Part shown: piece after piece, positions 8,770 to 17,968 of the stretch | How the letters are laid out: every line of letters starts with the position of its first letter | Position numbering within the stretch: the stretch's first letter is position 1 | IMG/VR virus record: IMGVR_UViG_3300023174_000117 | Location: 23,581 to 87,580 of that record | Origin: a virus | DNA length: 64,000 nucleotides | Reading direction: 5' to 3' (one strand) | The notes under the pieces: generated by a model | Database searches by the model: none | The model's input: the letters and a program-made list of their open reading frames with translations, nothing else | Told to the model about the DNA's origin: nothing | Translations under genes and position numbers: made by a program

Positions 8770-9103
8770 ATTTCATATATTTGACAATAACTACGGATGT
8801 TCCTGGCAGCCAACGATTGAAATTTCCATCGTATAAAACGAAATCAAATCCATCCAAAGATGTTTTTTCTGAAAAATCAAAGTCATGAGAAGCTTTTAAT
8901 CCGTTGACAAAAACTTCTAATGATGAACTTACAAAGCTATAGGAAGTAATGTAGCTATATTTTCCAGGAAGAACTTGTTTTGTTATATCCTCGGTGATGT
9001 GTATGACACCGTTTATTTCAGTTCTTATTACGCTATTTCCATATGGCGTATTTCCTTCATCCGTAACTGAAAAATTTCCAGATGTTATATTAATTATTGC
9101 CAT
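8762..9103 (-). CDS. Small virion protein with LEVFVNG motif
   Basis: The protein has 113 residues and is beta-rich. The stretch SSLEVFVNGLKA closely matches GLEVFVNGNLL near the end of the large fibre (9880-12636). Such 'LEVyVNG' motifs are typical of C-terminal domains of phage fibres, so this may be a stand-alone fibre tip or a fibre-associated subunit. The start overlaps the upstream gene by 14 bases. Confidence 0.55.
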   Translation of the reverse strand: MAIINITSGNFSVTDEGNTPYGNSVIRTEINGVIHITEDITKQVLPGKYSYITSYSFVSSSLEVFVNGLKASHDFDFSEKTSLDGFDFVLYDGNFNRWLPGTSVVIVKYMKSS

Positions 9104-9413
9104 CTATTTCCTCAAATACCTCTAAAAATGGTGCATTTGGAACTTCGTTGTTTATAGGAAATCGCATAGCATCATCTGGATTCGTATAAATATCGTTGGC
9201 TTGAACAAAATTATCAAAGTGATATTTGAACGCAAAGTCTTTATAAGCGGCAATCCATTTGTTTAGTCTTAGCAACTGCTGCCTTGTCTCCGAAGAAAGA
9301 GCTTCGCTATGGTCTTGCAGTAAAAGCTCTTCAAATGGCTTGTAATAAAAATTTGCATCATTTTCAGCACGCTCTTGACAAACCCTGTTCTTTGATTTGA
9401 CATAAACAGGCAT
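9090..9413 (-). CDS. Hypothetical virion-associated protein
   Basis: The protein is 107 residues from the ATG at 9413, preceded by GGGAGG with eight-base spacing; an upstream TTG is possible but poorer. The sequence is rich in aromatic, Asn and charged residues (PVYVKSKNRVCQERAENDAN, then FYYKPFEELLL) and mostly helical. The start lies just upstream of the previous gene's stop. Function is unknown; position suggests a tail or fibre role. Confidence 0.45.
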   Translation of the reverse strand: MPVYVKSKNRVCQERAENDANFYYKPFEELLLQDHSEALSSETRQQLLRLNKWIAAYKDFAFKYHFDNFVQANDIYTNPDDAMRFPINNEVPNAPFLEVFEEIDGNN

Positions 9414-9414
9414 A

Positions 9415-9765
9415 TTAGGCCCTCCCAATTCTCTCTAAAAAGCTTCGAGCCCTGTCCGAAGGATGCATTGCGGAAAATTCAGTATTTTCTTCGGAAGTTA
9501 TTCCGGTTGAAGATGGTCCTTCCTGCCCTGGTTTATTCTGTTCACTTATGGACTCAAGAATCGGAAGTATTTCAGAGTAGACCTCCTCTCTAACTTTCCC
9601 ATCATATTTGACCATAATTACTTTATTTAAATCGTTACAATCATCATTCAATATATCCTTAAGGCAGTCCAAATAACCTTCTGAGTAAGAAACAGCCTTA
9701 CTACTTTCACTTTTTGCATTTTTTATTTGCGAAATTAAATTTAATAACTTATCTCTAGCATTCAT
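9415..9765 (-). CDS. Hypothetical protein with C-terminal Ser/Glu-rich linker
   Basis: The protein has 116 residues starting at MNARDKLLNL, with AGGAG five bases before the ATG. An apparent 29-residue upstream extension is rejected because it would be encoded by the terminator hairpin at 9823-9849. The N-terminal two thirds is helical, and the tail (QEGPSSTGITSEENTEF) looks disordered. No known domain is visible. Confidence 0.5.
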   Translation of the reverse strand: MNARDKLLNLISQIKNAKSESSKAVSYSEGYLDCLKDILNDDCNDLNKVIMVKYDGKVREEVYSEILPILESISEQNKPGQEGPSSTGITSEENTEFSAMHPSDRARSFLERIGRA

Positions 9766-9815
9766 ATTGACTCCTAGAATATAAGTCTTAATTAGTAATA
9801 GGGCGAATAATAAAT

Positions 9816-9849
9816 AAAAAAAGAGGGGGTGAGAAAAACTCACCCCCTC
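9816..9849 (-). terminator. Strong intrinsic terminator after the fibre gene
   Basis: A perfect 11-base-pair stem (GAGGGGGTGAG / CTCACCCCCTC) has a five-base loop and, on the minus strand, is followed by seven T residues. It lies 30 bases past the fibre stop and should end fibre transcripts. Confidence 0.9.
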
Positions 9850-9879
9850 CATCAGATTAAAACAGCTTTATTTTGCCAA

Positions 9880-12636
9880 TTAGGCGATTGCTTCTGTACC
9901 GACTAGGTTATAGCGAACCTGAATCTCGTCACCATTGGTGAGCTTGAAGGGGAATGCTATACCGAAGGTATCGGTGCCTACGTCGGAGTAGAAGAGGTAA
10001 TCACCATTGAGACCAGAGAAGGAGATAGAGCTTGGTGCAGAGATAACCTTGATGGCTCCAAATGCATCAAACACTGGTCTTAGGAGGTTACCGTTTACAA
10101 AGACTTCGAGACCAGGTACGAATACGAATGGTGCAGACTGAACGATGTCAGGTCCGAAGTTGAATGTATAGGTCTTCTTGAGAGCGGATGCAGTGTCAAG
10201 ATTGATGTTAGTTGCAGCGGAAACAGAAGAGAATCCACCAGAACCAACTCTAGCCATAAAGACCTTGGTAGCAGTGTCAGCAGTAATTGAAGCTTCAGCG
10301 GAGGCGATGGTGCTTTCGGCATCAGATAGTCTTGCTTCGATAGAAGAATCGACGGAAGCGCGAGCAACCTCTTCATCGGAGAGACGGCTGGTTAGGGATG
10401 AATCACCAACTTCTCTTGCAGACTCTTCGGTAGAGAGGCGTGTGGTGAGAGATGTGTCACCAGAAGCTCTGGTAGACTCTTCGGTGGAGAGACGAGTCTC
10501 TAGAGAAGTATCGGCAGAAGCTCTTGTGGAAACCTCGGTAGAGATACGACCAGCGAGAGAGGCATCGGCAGATGCTCTTAGAGATACTTCGTCAGAGAGG
10601 CGACCAGCGAGAGATGCGTCAACAGAAGAGCGAGTAACTTCCTCAGAAGAGAGACGGGTTGTGAAGGAAGTATCAGCAGAAGATCTGGTAGACTCTTCGG
10701 TAGAGAGACGGGTCTCTAGGGAGGTGTCAGCAGAAGCTCTTACAGATGCTTCGAGGGTATCAGCAGATGCACGAACAGACTCTTCAGTGGAGAGACGGGT
10801 GGTTAGAGAGGAGTCGCCAGAAATTCTGGAAGACTCTTCGCTGGAAACCTGAACGGCGAGTGAAGAATCGGCAGCGGCTCTGACAGAAGCTTCGACAGAA
10901 TCTGCAGAAGAGCGAGCAACTTCCTCAGAAGATAGGCGAACGGTTAGAGAAGAATCGCCTGCGCTTCTTAGGGAGACCTCATCAGAGATACGACCCATTA
11001 GAGAGGAATCTGCAGAAGCTCTGACAGAAGCCTCAACGGAGTCGGCAGAAGCTCTTACGGAAACCTCGTTAGAGATTAGAGTAGAGAGAGATGTATCTGC
11101 TGTAGCTCTGGTGGACTCTTCGGTTGATAGTCTGGTTGTGAGAGAGGTATCTGCAGCAGCTCTGGTAGAGGCTTCGGTGGAGATTCTGGTATCAATGCTG
11201 CTTACTAGACCGGAAAGTTCGTTGTAGTCTGCGAACTTAACGAGAGAGTAGAGCAGACCGAGTGGGCCCCAGGTAGAGATGGTTAGATCGCCATCAACTT
11301 CGGAGACGACAACATAAGCGTCGTTACCGTCCTTGACGTAGTATGCCCAACCTTCCATTACTGGAGTGCCACCTGCTGAAATAACAGAGTTATAAGCAGT
11401 TACATCACCAGCAGCAACTGGAGTTGCGGCACTCATGGCGGACTCTAGAGCGCTTACAGTGGCGAATGAACCCTTCCAGGTTACACCGGCAACCATACCA
11501 GCTTCGATGATGCTAACTCTGATACCTAGAGAGCTGTCGCCTGCAGTCCTGGAGGACTCTTCGGTGGAAACTCTGGAGGTTAGAGAGGTATCAGCAGAAG
11601 CTCTGATTGAAGCCTCAAGATCGTCAGCAGATGCACGAGTAGAAACCTCATCGGAGATACGAACGGCGAGAGAGGAATCACCAGCGGCTCTGACAGAAAC
11701 CTCGTCGGAGACAAGGGCTGCGAGAGAAGAATCTGCAGTAGAGCGAGTGGCCTCTTCAGAGGAAAGACGGGTGGTGAGAGAGGTGTCGGCAGAAGCTCTT
11801 ACAGAAGCCTCGGTGGAGAGGTTTGCAGCGAGAGAAGCATCGCCAGAAGCTCTTGCAGAAACCTCATTGGAGATGCGGCCAGCGAGAGAAGCATCGCCAG
11901 AAGATCTTAGGGAGACCTCATCGGAGATACGGCCAGCGAGAGAGGTGTCAGCAGAAGTTCTTGCGGAGACTTCGCTAGAAACGAGTACGGCGAGAGAAGA
12001 GTCGGCAGAAGAACGAGTTACTTCCTCAGAAGAAACGCGAACGGTTAGAGAGGCATCGGCAGAATCTCTGACAGAAGCTTCTACAGAGTCTGCAGAAGAA
12101 CGTGCAACTTCTTCAGAAGAAACGCGAACGGTGAGAGAAGAATCGGCAAGCTCTCTGGTGGACTCTTCAGTAGAGAGGCGAACAGTGAGGGATGAATCAC
12201 CAGCAGCTCTTAAGGATACTTCGTCGGAAACGAGAACGGCGAGAGAAGAATCTGCAGAAGAACGAGTTACTTCCTCAGAAGAGAGGCGAGTGGTGAGGGA
12301 GGTGTCAGCAGAACCTCTTGTAGAAACTTCTACGGAGAGGCTGGACTCTAGAGATGCATCTGCGGAAGCTCTGACGGAGACTTCGACAGAATCTGCAGAA
12401 GCGCGAGTAGACTCTTCGGTAGAAACTCTGGAGGTTAGAGAGCTATCAGCAGATAGTCTGGTGGAAGACTCTGCGGTCATTACTGACTCTACGGAGCTCT
12501 TATCAGGTACGACGTTCCAGTCTACTGCTAGTGCGCCAGTTGCGTCAATTGTAGTTAAGCCACCGGTGCCAAGACCGGAGCGCTCCTCAAGTGTGATCTG
12601 GTCACCTGAGATTTTGGTATTAAAGGCTCTTGCCAT
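9880..12636 (-). CDS. Long repetitive tail/head fibre protein
   Basis: The protein has 918 residues. Two blocks (about residues 55-375 and 486-783) consist of an 18-residue repeat of the form R-x-S-A-D-x-S-L-x-x-R-[LI/V]-S-x-E-x-S/V-x, with interspersed 11-residue units (RASADSVEASV). The 7/11 spacing indicates a long parallel coiled coil, presumably trimeric. A globular insert (about 376-480, VTWKGSFATVSALESAMSAA onward) separates the blocks. The last 135 residues form a beta-rich tip with GLEVFVNGNLLRP. It is a virion fibre, possibly for receptor binding. The ATG has AGGA nine bases upstream, and a strong terminator follows. Codons are more GC-rich than in neighbouring genes, consistent with high expression. 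Confidence 0.8.
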   Translation of the reverse strand: MARAFNTKISGDQITLEERSGLGTGGLTTIDATGALAVDWNVVPDKSSVESVMTAESSTRLSADSSLTSRVSTEESTRASADSVEVSVRASADASLESSLSVEVSTRGSADTSLTTRLSSEEVTRSSADSSLAVLVSDEVSLRAAGDSSLTVRLSTEESTRELADSSLTVRVSSEEVARSSADSVEASVRDSADASLTVRVSSEEVTRSSADSSLAVLVSSEVSARTSADTSLAGRISDEVSLRSSGDASLAGRISNEVSARASGDASLAANLSTEASVRASADTSLTTRLSSEEATRSTADSSLAALVSDEVSVRAAGDSSLAVRISDEVSTRASADDLEASIRASADTSLTSRVSTEESSRTAGDSSLGIRVSIIEAGMVAGVTWKGSFATVSALESAMSAATPVAAGDVTAYNSVISAGGTPVMEGWAYYVKDGNDAYVVVSEVDGDLTISTWGPLGLLYSLVKFADYNELSGLVSSIDTRISTEASTRAAADTSLTTRLSTEESTRATADTSLSTLISNEVSVRASADSVEASVRASADSSLMGRISDEVSLRSAGDSSLTVRLSSEEVARSSADSVEASVRAAADSSLAVQVSSEESSRISGDSSLTTRLSTEESVRASADTLEASVRASADTSLETRLSTEESTRSSADTSFTTRLSSEEVTRSSVDASLAGRLSDEVSLRASADASLAGRISTEVSTRASADTSLETRLSTEESTRASGDTSLTTRLSTEESAREVGDSSLTSRLSDEEVARASVDSSIEARLSDAESTIASAEASITADTATKVFMARVGSGGFSSVSAATNINLDTASALKKTYTFNFGPDIVQSAPFVFVPGLEVFVNGNLLRPVFDAFGAIKVISAPSSISFSGLNGDYLFYSDVGTDTFGIAFPFKLTNGDEIQVRYNLVGTEAIA
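10288..11181 (-). repeat. 54-base tandem repeat block 1 in fibre gene
   Basis: Degenerate tandem units of mainly 54 bases, with some 33-base units, encode the C-terminal coiled-coil block. Units are similar but not identical in sequence. Recombination between them could change fibre length. Confidence 0.75.
11512..12474 (-). repeat. 54-base tandem repeat block 2 in fibre gene
   Basis: This is the second set of degenerate 54- and 33-base units, encoding the N-terminal coiled-coil block. It is separated from block 1 by about 330 bases of non-repetitive sequence. The repeats suppress stop codons on the opposite strand, producing spurious open frames there. Confidence 0.75.
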
Positions 12637-12887
12637 TTGATTAATTCCTAAATATTGAAAGTAGTTACTCTATAACTATCTCTGTAACTGCAACTATACT
12701 TTGAACTTTGAGAATCATTATTTGATTCTAGTGTTGCCACTTATTATTGAAAAAAATAATATAGTTTATTTCCAAATATTATTTTTCGCAACATAATCTT
12801 TCAATAAAAGACAAATCTTATTAATTACAAAAATCCAATCACGGCTATTATGCCAATGTTACATAAATATTAGTAGATTTTAAAAAA
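12637..12887. other. Intergenic region upstream of the fibre gene
   Basis: These 251 AT-rich bases are the longest non-coding stretch. They contain the fibre ribosome site (TTTAGGAATTAATCAA-ATG) and presumably the fibre promoter, though I cannot identify a convincing -35/-10 pair. A weak A/T hairpin lies near 12743-12760. I see no tRNA or GC-rich terminator. Confidence 0.4.
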
Positions 12888-13121
12888 TTAATTTCTATAA
12901 AGCATTTTTTTAATAACTCTAACATGATTATCGAACTTACAAAAATCGCTGTTCAGATATTCGACAGAGTATTTTGGACCAACATCCTCCGAATCTTTGA
13001 AGATAAATTCGAATTTTCCGGATGGAGTTTTTCCGCACTTAATTAACTCTAGACCTTTCATTGCTAAAAATGCCGCCAACGAAAGATCTGATGTTATAAA
13101 TTTCTTGACTTCATTATCCAT
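12888..13121 (-). CDS. DUF5659-like small protein
   Basis: The protein has 77 residues. The layout F-ITSDLSLAAFLAMKGLELIK, then GKFEFIFKDSED, then a helical tail matches what I remember of DUF5659: a 'tsDl.lAafL..kG' helix followed by a short FxF strand. That family is common next to phage structural genes and its function is unknown. The ATG is set in an AT-rich leader (GTGTAATATTACATGG) without a clear ribosome site. Confidence 0.55.
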   Translation of the reverse strand: MDNEVKKFITSDLSLAAFLAMKGLELIKCGKTPSGKFEFIFKDSEDVGPKYSVEYLNSDFCKFDNHVRVIKKMLYRN

Positions 13122-13211
13122 GTAATATTACACTCTTTATGATAGTAACTATAATATGAGTAGAATTGCACAACCACAGGGATATATTACCAGTAATTAT
13201 ACAAATTTAAT

Positions 13212-13451
13212 CTATTTGTCATCATCTTTTTTATCTTGATATACTTCATTATATAGATTATTGCTTGGCTCAATTCCATTTAATTCTTCTTCAACATTGA
13301 ATATATCGCTAAAATCACTCTCTGTAGATGTAACTGAATCTGGAGGTACATAATTGGTATCTCGGCGATGCTTTAGTCCGCCAGGATCTGATGACTTCTT
13401 CTGAACCAGATTTTTAAAAACTAACCTATTTTTTAATCTTGCTTTATTCAT
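13212..13451 (-). CDS. Hypothetical small protein after the capsid terminator
   Basis: The protein is 79 residues from the second in-frame ATG (MNKARLKNRLVF). The ATG at 13472 abuts the terminator stem and has no ribosome site. The N-terminus is basic and the C-terminus acidic with DKKDDDK at the end. No domain is recognised. Read-through of the capsid terminator may supply its transcript. Confidence 0.45.
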   Translation of the reverse strand: MNKARLKNRLVFKNLVQKKSSDPGGLKHRRDTNYVPPDSVTSTESDFSDIFNVEEELNGIEPSNNLYNEVYQDKKDDDK

Positions 13452-13473
13452 TTTCTTTAACCCCCAAAACAAA

Positions 13474-13498
13474 TAAAGGGGGCTTTTGGCCCCCTTTA
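13474..13498 (-). terminator. Intrinsic terminator after major capsid gene
   Basis: The stem AAAGGGGGC / GCCCCCTTT, extendable by one pair, has a five-base loop and lies 22 bases past the capsid stop. On the minus strand it is followed by TTTATTTGTTTT. Confidence 0.85.
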
Positions 13499-13519
13499 AG
13501 TGTTCCTGACTAAATTAGA

Positions 13520-14542
13520 TTAGGCAGAGACGGTGCCAGTGGCGACGCCACGGGGGTTGACGATACCGATACCAATGATCTCGGAGACAACCCAACCGAG
13601 CTTGAGCTGCTTGGGCTCATCGGCGGGGAGGACTTCGATGTCCTGGCGAACTGGCATGACACCAACTAGCTCTGGCTCTGCGGTTGCGAAAGCCTTGCCA
13701 GCGGGAACGATCTTGGAGACGATGATATCGGCGCCGAAGATCTGGCCATAGAGACCGGTCTGTAGAATCTCTCTCTGGGTGACTGGATCAACCATTGAGC
13801 TACCTGCTGCACCAGCGGACTCCCAGTTTAGGATGTCGGTGAACTCATTGATGTTGAGGAAGTACTTAGAGGTAACGAGGTCCCAACGATCGATCTGACG
13901 CTTGAGGTTGAGCATACCGTCCTTGGCGAGCTGGCCGAGTCTGGAGCTTACATCGAGGGTCTGAGAATCGTTCTCGCCGCCCTTGGAGGTGTCACCGGCG
14001 AAATCTAGGGCTGCGAAGACGTTGGCATCTTCCTGAGCCTGGATTTCCTGGCGAGCCTTCTGCTGAGCACGGTCAACGATGTTGAAACGACGACGCTTGA
14101 CTTCAGCAATACGGACGGTGGGGTTAGAGACGATTTCGAACTCTGGAACTGTGACGCGATCACCGAATACACGGCTTTCTGGAGCAGAACCATTGGAGGA
14201 AACGACTACTGCGGCTACGTCGATATCACGATCGTAGACTGGTAGTGCGCCCTGGGGTAGAGGATCAACGACGAGGGCCTTACGACCAACGCCCTGATAG
14301 TCTAAGTTGCGGCGGATGGGGGTAGCCATAGCCTGACCTAGAGCAATCTTGCCCTCCTGGGTCATGAGAGCCTGCTTGATCATATCGTCTCTCTGGTCAT
14401 CGCTTAGAGATGGAGCAGAAGCGACAACAGAGTTGGATGGCTGAAGCTCTTCGATGATAGATGCGTATTTTACGATCTGCTGAAGTGCCTCTTTTACGTT
14501 GCTGGCGTTTAGTTCGCCATGAGTATTGAAGATGTTAGACAT
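13520..14542 (-). CDS. Major capsid protein
   Basis: The protein has 340 residues and is recognisable as an HK97-fold phage major capsid protein of the myovirus type. It has a helical N-arm with scaffold-contact residues (1-90), then RRNLDYQGVGRKALVVDPLP, a beta-rich P-domain region (DRVTVPEFEIVSNPTVRIAE), a long helix with acidic and basic patches, and a late segment GLYGQIFGADIIVSK. No N-terminal protease site is obvious to me. A strong AAAGGAG ribosome site, GC-rich codons and a dedicated terminator fit the most abundant virion protein. The decoration-like gene lies 27 bases upstream. Confidence 0.85.
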   Translation of the reverse strand: MSNIFNTHGELNASNVKEALQQIVKYASIIEELQPSNSVVASAPSLSDDQRDDMIKQALMTQEGKIALGQAMATPIRRNLDYQGVGRKALVVDPLPQGALPVYDRDIDVAAVVVSSNGSAPESRVFGDRVTVPEFEIVSNPTVRIAEVKRRRFNIVDRAQQKARQEIQAQEDANVFAALDFAGDTSKGGENDSQTLDVSSRLGQLAKDGMLNLKRQIDRWDLVTSKYFLNINEFTDILNWESAGAAGSSMVDPVTQREILQTGLYGQIFGADIIVSKIVPAGKAFATAEPELVGVMPVRQDIEVLPADEPKQLKLGWVVSEIIGIGIVNPRGVATGTVSA

Positions 14543-14569
14543 TTTTTTCTCCTTTTTATCCTTATTTAA

Positions 14570-15196
14570 TTACTTAGACACGCCTAAGAGGTAGACAGCG
14601 TAGTATTCTGGGGTTGCGAGTGATGCACCGGTTGCAGCAGCGGCGGTGGTGCTAACGAGTGAGCTATCAGCAACAGTATTGACGAATACTGCGACCTGTG
14701 GACCGGAGGAAGCGGTGGAGAGAAGACCGGTTGAAGAAACAGCGTAGAGCTTGGTGTTAACGGAAGCTGGTAGAGCGCCGAAAGCATCTGCAGTTACGCC
14801 ATATAGACCTGGCATGGACCATAGGGTGGCCTTGCCGGAAGCGAAGAAGGTCTTTGGACCGACGACAACAGCGCCAGTGGCGCCAGAGACAGCGTAAGCG
14901 CCAGAGACGAAGCCGGTGCCCTGACCTGCGGTGCCGCCAATGACGGTGCCGTAGAGGGTGCCATAACCGCTGGTGCCTTCATCGAGGAGGCCGTATAGCT
15001 CGCCTGCGGCGGGCTGACCGGTGGTTAGCTTGACGTCTGGAGCGATAGAAAGACCGCCAGCGTCAGCAGCGTAGTAATCGCCAGAAGCGACAGTCTCAAA
15101 TACGCCAACTTCACCGCCAACGAGGGAGGTTACAGTATCCTTAAGATCGTACTGGCCGAGGGGTAGGTAGCCAGGATGTAGTGGTTTTAATGCCAT
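14570..15196 (-). CDS. Probable capsid decoration or head-stabilising protein
   Basis: The protein has 208 residues, very rich in Gly, Ala, Ser and Thr, with almost no charge clusters and a predicted all-beta fold (LKPLHPGYLPLGQYDL at the start). A strong AGGAG site, capsid-like codon use and its position directly before the major capsid gene suggest a capsid-associated protein made in large amounts. I do not recognise the family by sequence, so the role is inference from position and composition. Confidence 0.55.
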   Translation of the reverse strand: MALKPLHPGYLPLGQYDLKDTVTSLVGGEVGVFETVASGDYYAADAGGLSIAPDVKLTTGQPAAGELYGLLDEGTSGYGTLYGTVIGGTAGQGTGFVSGAYAVSGATGAVVVGPKTFFASGKATLWSMPGLYGVTADAFGALPASVNTKLYAVSSTGLLSTASSGPQVAVFVNTVADSSLVSTTAAAATGASLATPEYYAVYLLGVSK

Positions 15197-15212
15197 TTGT
15201 TACTCCTAAAAG

Positions 15213-17510
15213 TTAATTAAAAAACTGATTAATTGTCTGCTTAATTAGATCTGAAACTTCGGTTTTATTTTGAGCTTCTGCCACCTTCAATAGTTTGTTT
15301 AAATAAGCGTGGGTTTCTGCATATTTTGACCGAAAATTGCCACTAGGTGTACTGAGAGCGACAGCCTCAGACTTAACCTGTTGCTCTAAACCATTCTCCA
15401 CTAATCCGCCGTCGCCCATGGCTTCTGCTAGATAGGTAGATTTTGGATGGGCTTCTAAAAGTAAATCGTATCCGGTTTCCTCTTGAAATCCATACAGATC
15501 TTTTAGGTCTGTCTTTTGAGCTTTTGGCTTCTCACTATACATACTATCTAAGCCTGCATAATAAGATTTTGTTAATTTATCCTTAAGGTCCTTTACGGCA
15601 TCCTCGTGGTAAGTTATTCTGTCTTTTGACAAGGCGAGCTTGTTCATAGTTGAACTCTTTTTATTAATAGAATCTGAAAAATTATTTTGATAATCTGAAG
15701 ATTTACTCATGCTAAGACCATCATCAGAAAGCGATTCAGAAGAAGAGCCTCCGCCTCCTTTATACTTTTTAATTAATTTTTCAAATGCCTTTTGTTCAGG
15801 TTCATTCTTAAAAAGTTTTCTTAATGGGCTGAGTCCTGAATTTATAGACTTAATGATGTCTCTTTTAAGATCTCCCTCATTTTTTATTCCATTGTTGTAG
15901 CAATATTTTATTGCTGCAGCAATTCTTCCGTTACCATTGAGTGGTTTTCCTACGGCATTGGGGACTAATCCGGACCCATCTGGATCTACGAACGCTGTAA
16001 AAGTTGGAGAAGAAAAGAACGGATTTCTGCCGTCCTGAAAGAAAAGTATAAATTTGGGTGGGATAGAGGGTTTCTTAGTAGTTATATCAACAGTATGTGT
16101 CGAACCATCAGAAAGAGTTACTGTTCCAGAGATGGCATTTCCGGAAGAGGTTCCAGAACCATCAGAATAAGGTTGTCCGCCGCTTGAACGACCTCCTCTT
16201 TCCACTGCTTCGGTTGCAAGATTCATAATAATTGATTTTGCTGCATTAAAGTTTGTTACTATGCAAGAAAATGCTTCTGAGACGGTGACGGAGAAGCCAC
16301 CGTTTATCTCTTCCGGATTTGCCTGAAGATGGTTTGCAAACTCAAAAATAGATCCGCTACCAGTTCCGCCAACCTTATCTATAAGCTCCCCATAATTTCT
16401 AACAAATTCTTCTGTAACACTTCCTGATGTCATGGAGCTCATTTGATTTATTTTCTGGAGATCCGATGACAATGCCATCTTTAAGGACTCTGCCCTTGTT
16501 CCTGAAATGGTGTCGATTGAATCGAGACAGCCCTGTGATTGAACGAGGTACGAGGATATCTTCTCTCTCTTTGATTGTGTTGCGGAACTAAAGTAATAAT
16601 AAATTGCCCCTATGGATCCGAGAAATAGGGTTGTTGAAAATATTGCTTTCATAGAGCTGATTGTAAACAGATCTCTAAATGCCTTGCTTAAATCACTACG
16701 AGCCAACTCTCTATCTTGTTTGATTTTCTTGAGTAATTCGGCTTCCTTAGCTTCCTGAGTTAACTTTTGTATTCTTTTTTGCGCTTCCAAAGCTTCGGGA
16801 GTTAGCTTTCCATCAGCTCCGGTCTCTTGCGCTTTGGGCTTAAGATCGTCTATCTCTTTTTGTCTTGCCGCAGCCTGCGCTTCTGCTTCGGCCTCTGCCT
16901 TTGTCGTAGTCTGCGCAGCATCGGCTCCTGGCTCAGCGACAGTACGGGTGGGAGGTGTTACAGATGGGGTGGGTGCTCCGGCTGCCGAATCAGCTTCGCT
17001 CTTTATTATTTTTGAAAGATCAGGATCTGCAAAAAACCTATAGGCCCTCTCTATCTTTCCTACTTTTTCTGGAGTAAGTACGTTGGATATATTACCTACA
17101 TCGCTCTTCATTATATTTTGAAGATCGATGTATTCGCCTATAGCATCTCCAGCAGAGCCAAAACTATATTTCGAACTCGCAAGTTGGTTGAGTTTTTCTA
17201 CGACTTCGGTACTTGATCCATCTACACCTTTAAGGCTTTCGAGGCCGGGCTTTATAGATGCTTGTGTTGCTTTATCCGACAAGAAATTTACAAAGTTTCT
17301 GTATGGCGGCAGCCTTGTCGTATTAAAAACAGCTTTTTCTGCTGGCGTTAAGACGCTCCAATCTTTTGCAAATATTTTTGCAAATTCTTCAATAAAATCA
17401 AAAATAGCACTCGCTTCACCAGCACTCTTAGCAAATCCTTGACGAGTTCTCTCACTCATTTTTTTCACAAAGATATTGAAAACTTCGGAATGATTAGTTT
17501 TGGTTATCAT
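15213..17510 (-). CDS. Large virion protein with one membrane-type helix
   Basis: The protein has 765 residues. Residues 1-170 are helical, 185-245 form an Ala/Glu/Pro-rich linker, and one hydrophobic helix lies near 287-307 (SMKAIFSTTLFLGSIGAIYY). A Gly/Ser-rich linker near 440-460 follows, then a C-terminal region with Lys/Ser-rich helices. Such a solitary hydrophobic helix in a large head-region protein is typical of internal or ejected proteins, but no transglycosylase or peptidase motif is visible. Its ATG overlaps the upstream stop (TAATG). Confidence 0.5.
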   Translation of the reverse strand: MITKTNHSEVFNIFVKKMSERTRQGFAKSAGEASAIFDFIEEFAKIFAKDWSVLTPAEKAVFNTTRLPPYRNFVNFLSDKATQASIKPGLESLKGVDGSSTEVVEKLNQLASSKYSFGSAGDAIGEYIDLQNIMKSDVGNISNVLTPEKVGKIERAYRFFADPDLSKIIKSEADSAAGAPTPSVTPPTRTVAEPGADAAQTTTKAEAEAEAQAAARQKEIDDLKPKAQETGADGKLTPEALEAQKRIQKLTQEAKEAELLKKIKQDRELARSDLSKAFRDLFTISSMKAIFSTTLFLGSIGAIYYYFSSATQSKREKISSYLVQSQGCLDSIDTISGTRAESLKMALSSDLQKINQMSSMTSGSVTEEFVRNYGELIDKVGGTGSGSIFEFANHLQANPEEINGGFSVTVSEAFSCIVTNFNAAKSIIMNLATEAVERGGRSSGGQPYSDGSGTSSGNAISGTVTLSDGSTHTVDITTKKPSIPPKFILFFQDGRNPFFSSPTFTAFVDPDGSGLVPNAVGKPLNGNGRIAAAIKYCYNNGIKNEGDLKRDIIKSINSGLSPLRKLFKNEPEQKAFEKLIKKYKGGGGSSSESLSDDGLSMSKSSDYQNNFSDSINKKSSTMNKLALSKDRITYHEDAVKDLKDKLTKSYYAGLDSMYSEKPKAQKTDLKDLYGFQEETGYDLLLEAHPKSTYLAEAMGDGGLVENGLEQQVKSEAVALSTPSGNFRSKYAETHAYLNKLLKVAEAQNKTEVSDLIKQTINQFFN

Positions 17511-17968
17511 TATTCTTCGTCCAAAATTTCTTGAATGGTTCTTTCGATTTGATACGCTAATTTGATATTTCCGGATATTGCGGCATCATAAGCCAAGGTT
17601 CTTAGCTCGTCCAATACCTGATCTTTTGCATCATCCTCTTCCCAATCTGCAGTGGGATTTGGACCAAAATTGCCCGCATACGGATTGTCTTTGTGAGCCA
17701 TCAGAAAATCTTCTTGAGTGGACTCTCCGTCATCAGCGGAGGAAGTTAGTCCAGAATTTTTTATTGCTTTGCTTGCCTCATTTACGGCATTGGTGAGATC
17801 CTGAACCTGCTTTGTTTTTTCAACAAGACCTGATTGAGCACTTTTATTTATAGCATAATTTCCAGAAGAAAGTTTCTGAATATTATTTAAGATTGTCTTT
17901 TCAAATTCTGAAAAAACTTCGCTATTTTCCCAGGCTCTTCTATCTTCCTTGGCCCAAAATTTAGACAT
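17510..17968 (-). CDS. Hypothetical helical virion-region protein
   Basis: The protein has 152 residues, mostly helical, with an acidic middle (DWEEDDAKDQVLDEL) and an acidic end. A GGAG site lies five bases before the ATG. It is translationally coupled to the 765-residue protein downstream, so the two may act together. No domain is recognised. Confidence 0.45.
   Translation of the reverse strand: MSKFWAKEDRRAWENSEVFSEFEKTILNNIQKLSSGNYAINKSAQSGLVEKTKQVQDLTNAVNEASKAIKNSGLTSSADDGESTQEDFLMAHKDNPYAGNFGPNPTADWEEDDAKDQVLDELRTLAYDAAISGNIKLAYQIERTIQEILDEE

Noticed and set aside
9766-9852. 29-residue upstream extension of the 9415-9765 gene
   Set aside because: It would be encoded by the terminator hairpin and has no ribosome site, while the ATG at 9765 has AGGAG at ideal spacing.
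10178-10852. Plus-strand open frame (about 224 codons) opposite the fibre gene
   Set aside because: Same cause: repeat-derived absence of stops opposite the coiled-coil coding region.
10288-12474. Tandem repeats considered as a CRISPR array
   Set aside because: Units are degenerate, lie in frame inside one protein and have no unique spacers.
11435-12640. Long plus-strand open frame (about 401 codons) opposite the fibre gene
   Set aside because: It arises from codon bias of the 54-base repeats on the real strand. It has a repetitive Glu/Ser/Val composition, no ribosome site, and the minus-strand fibre explains the region.
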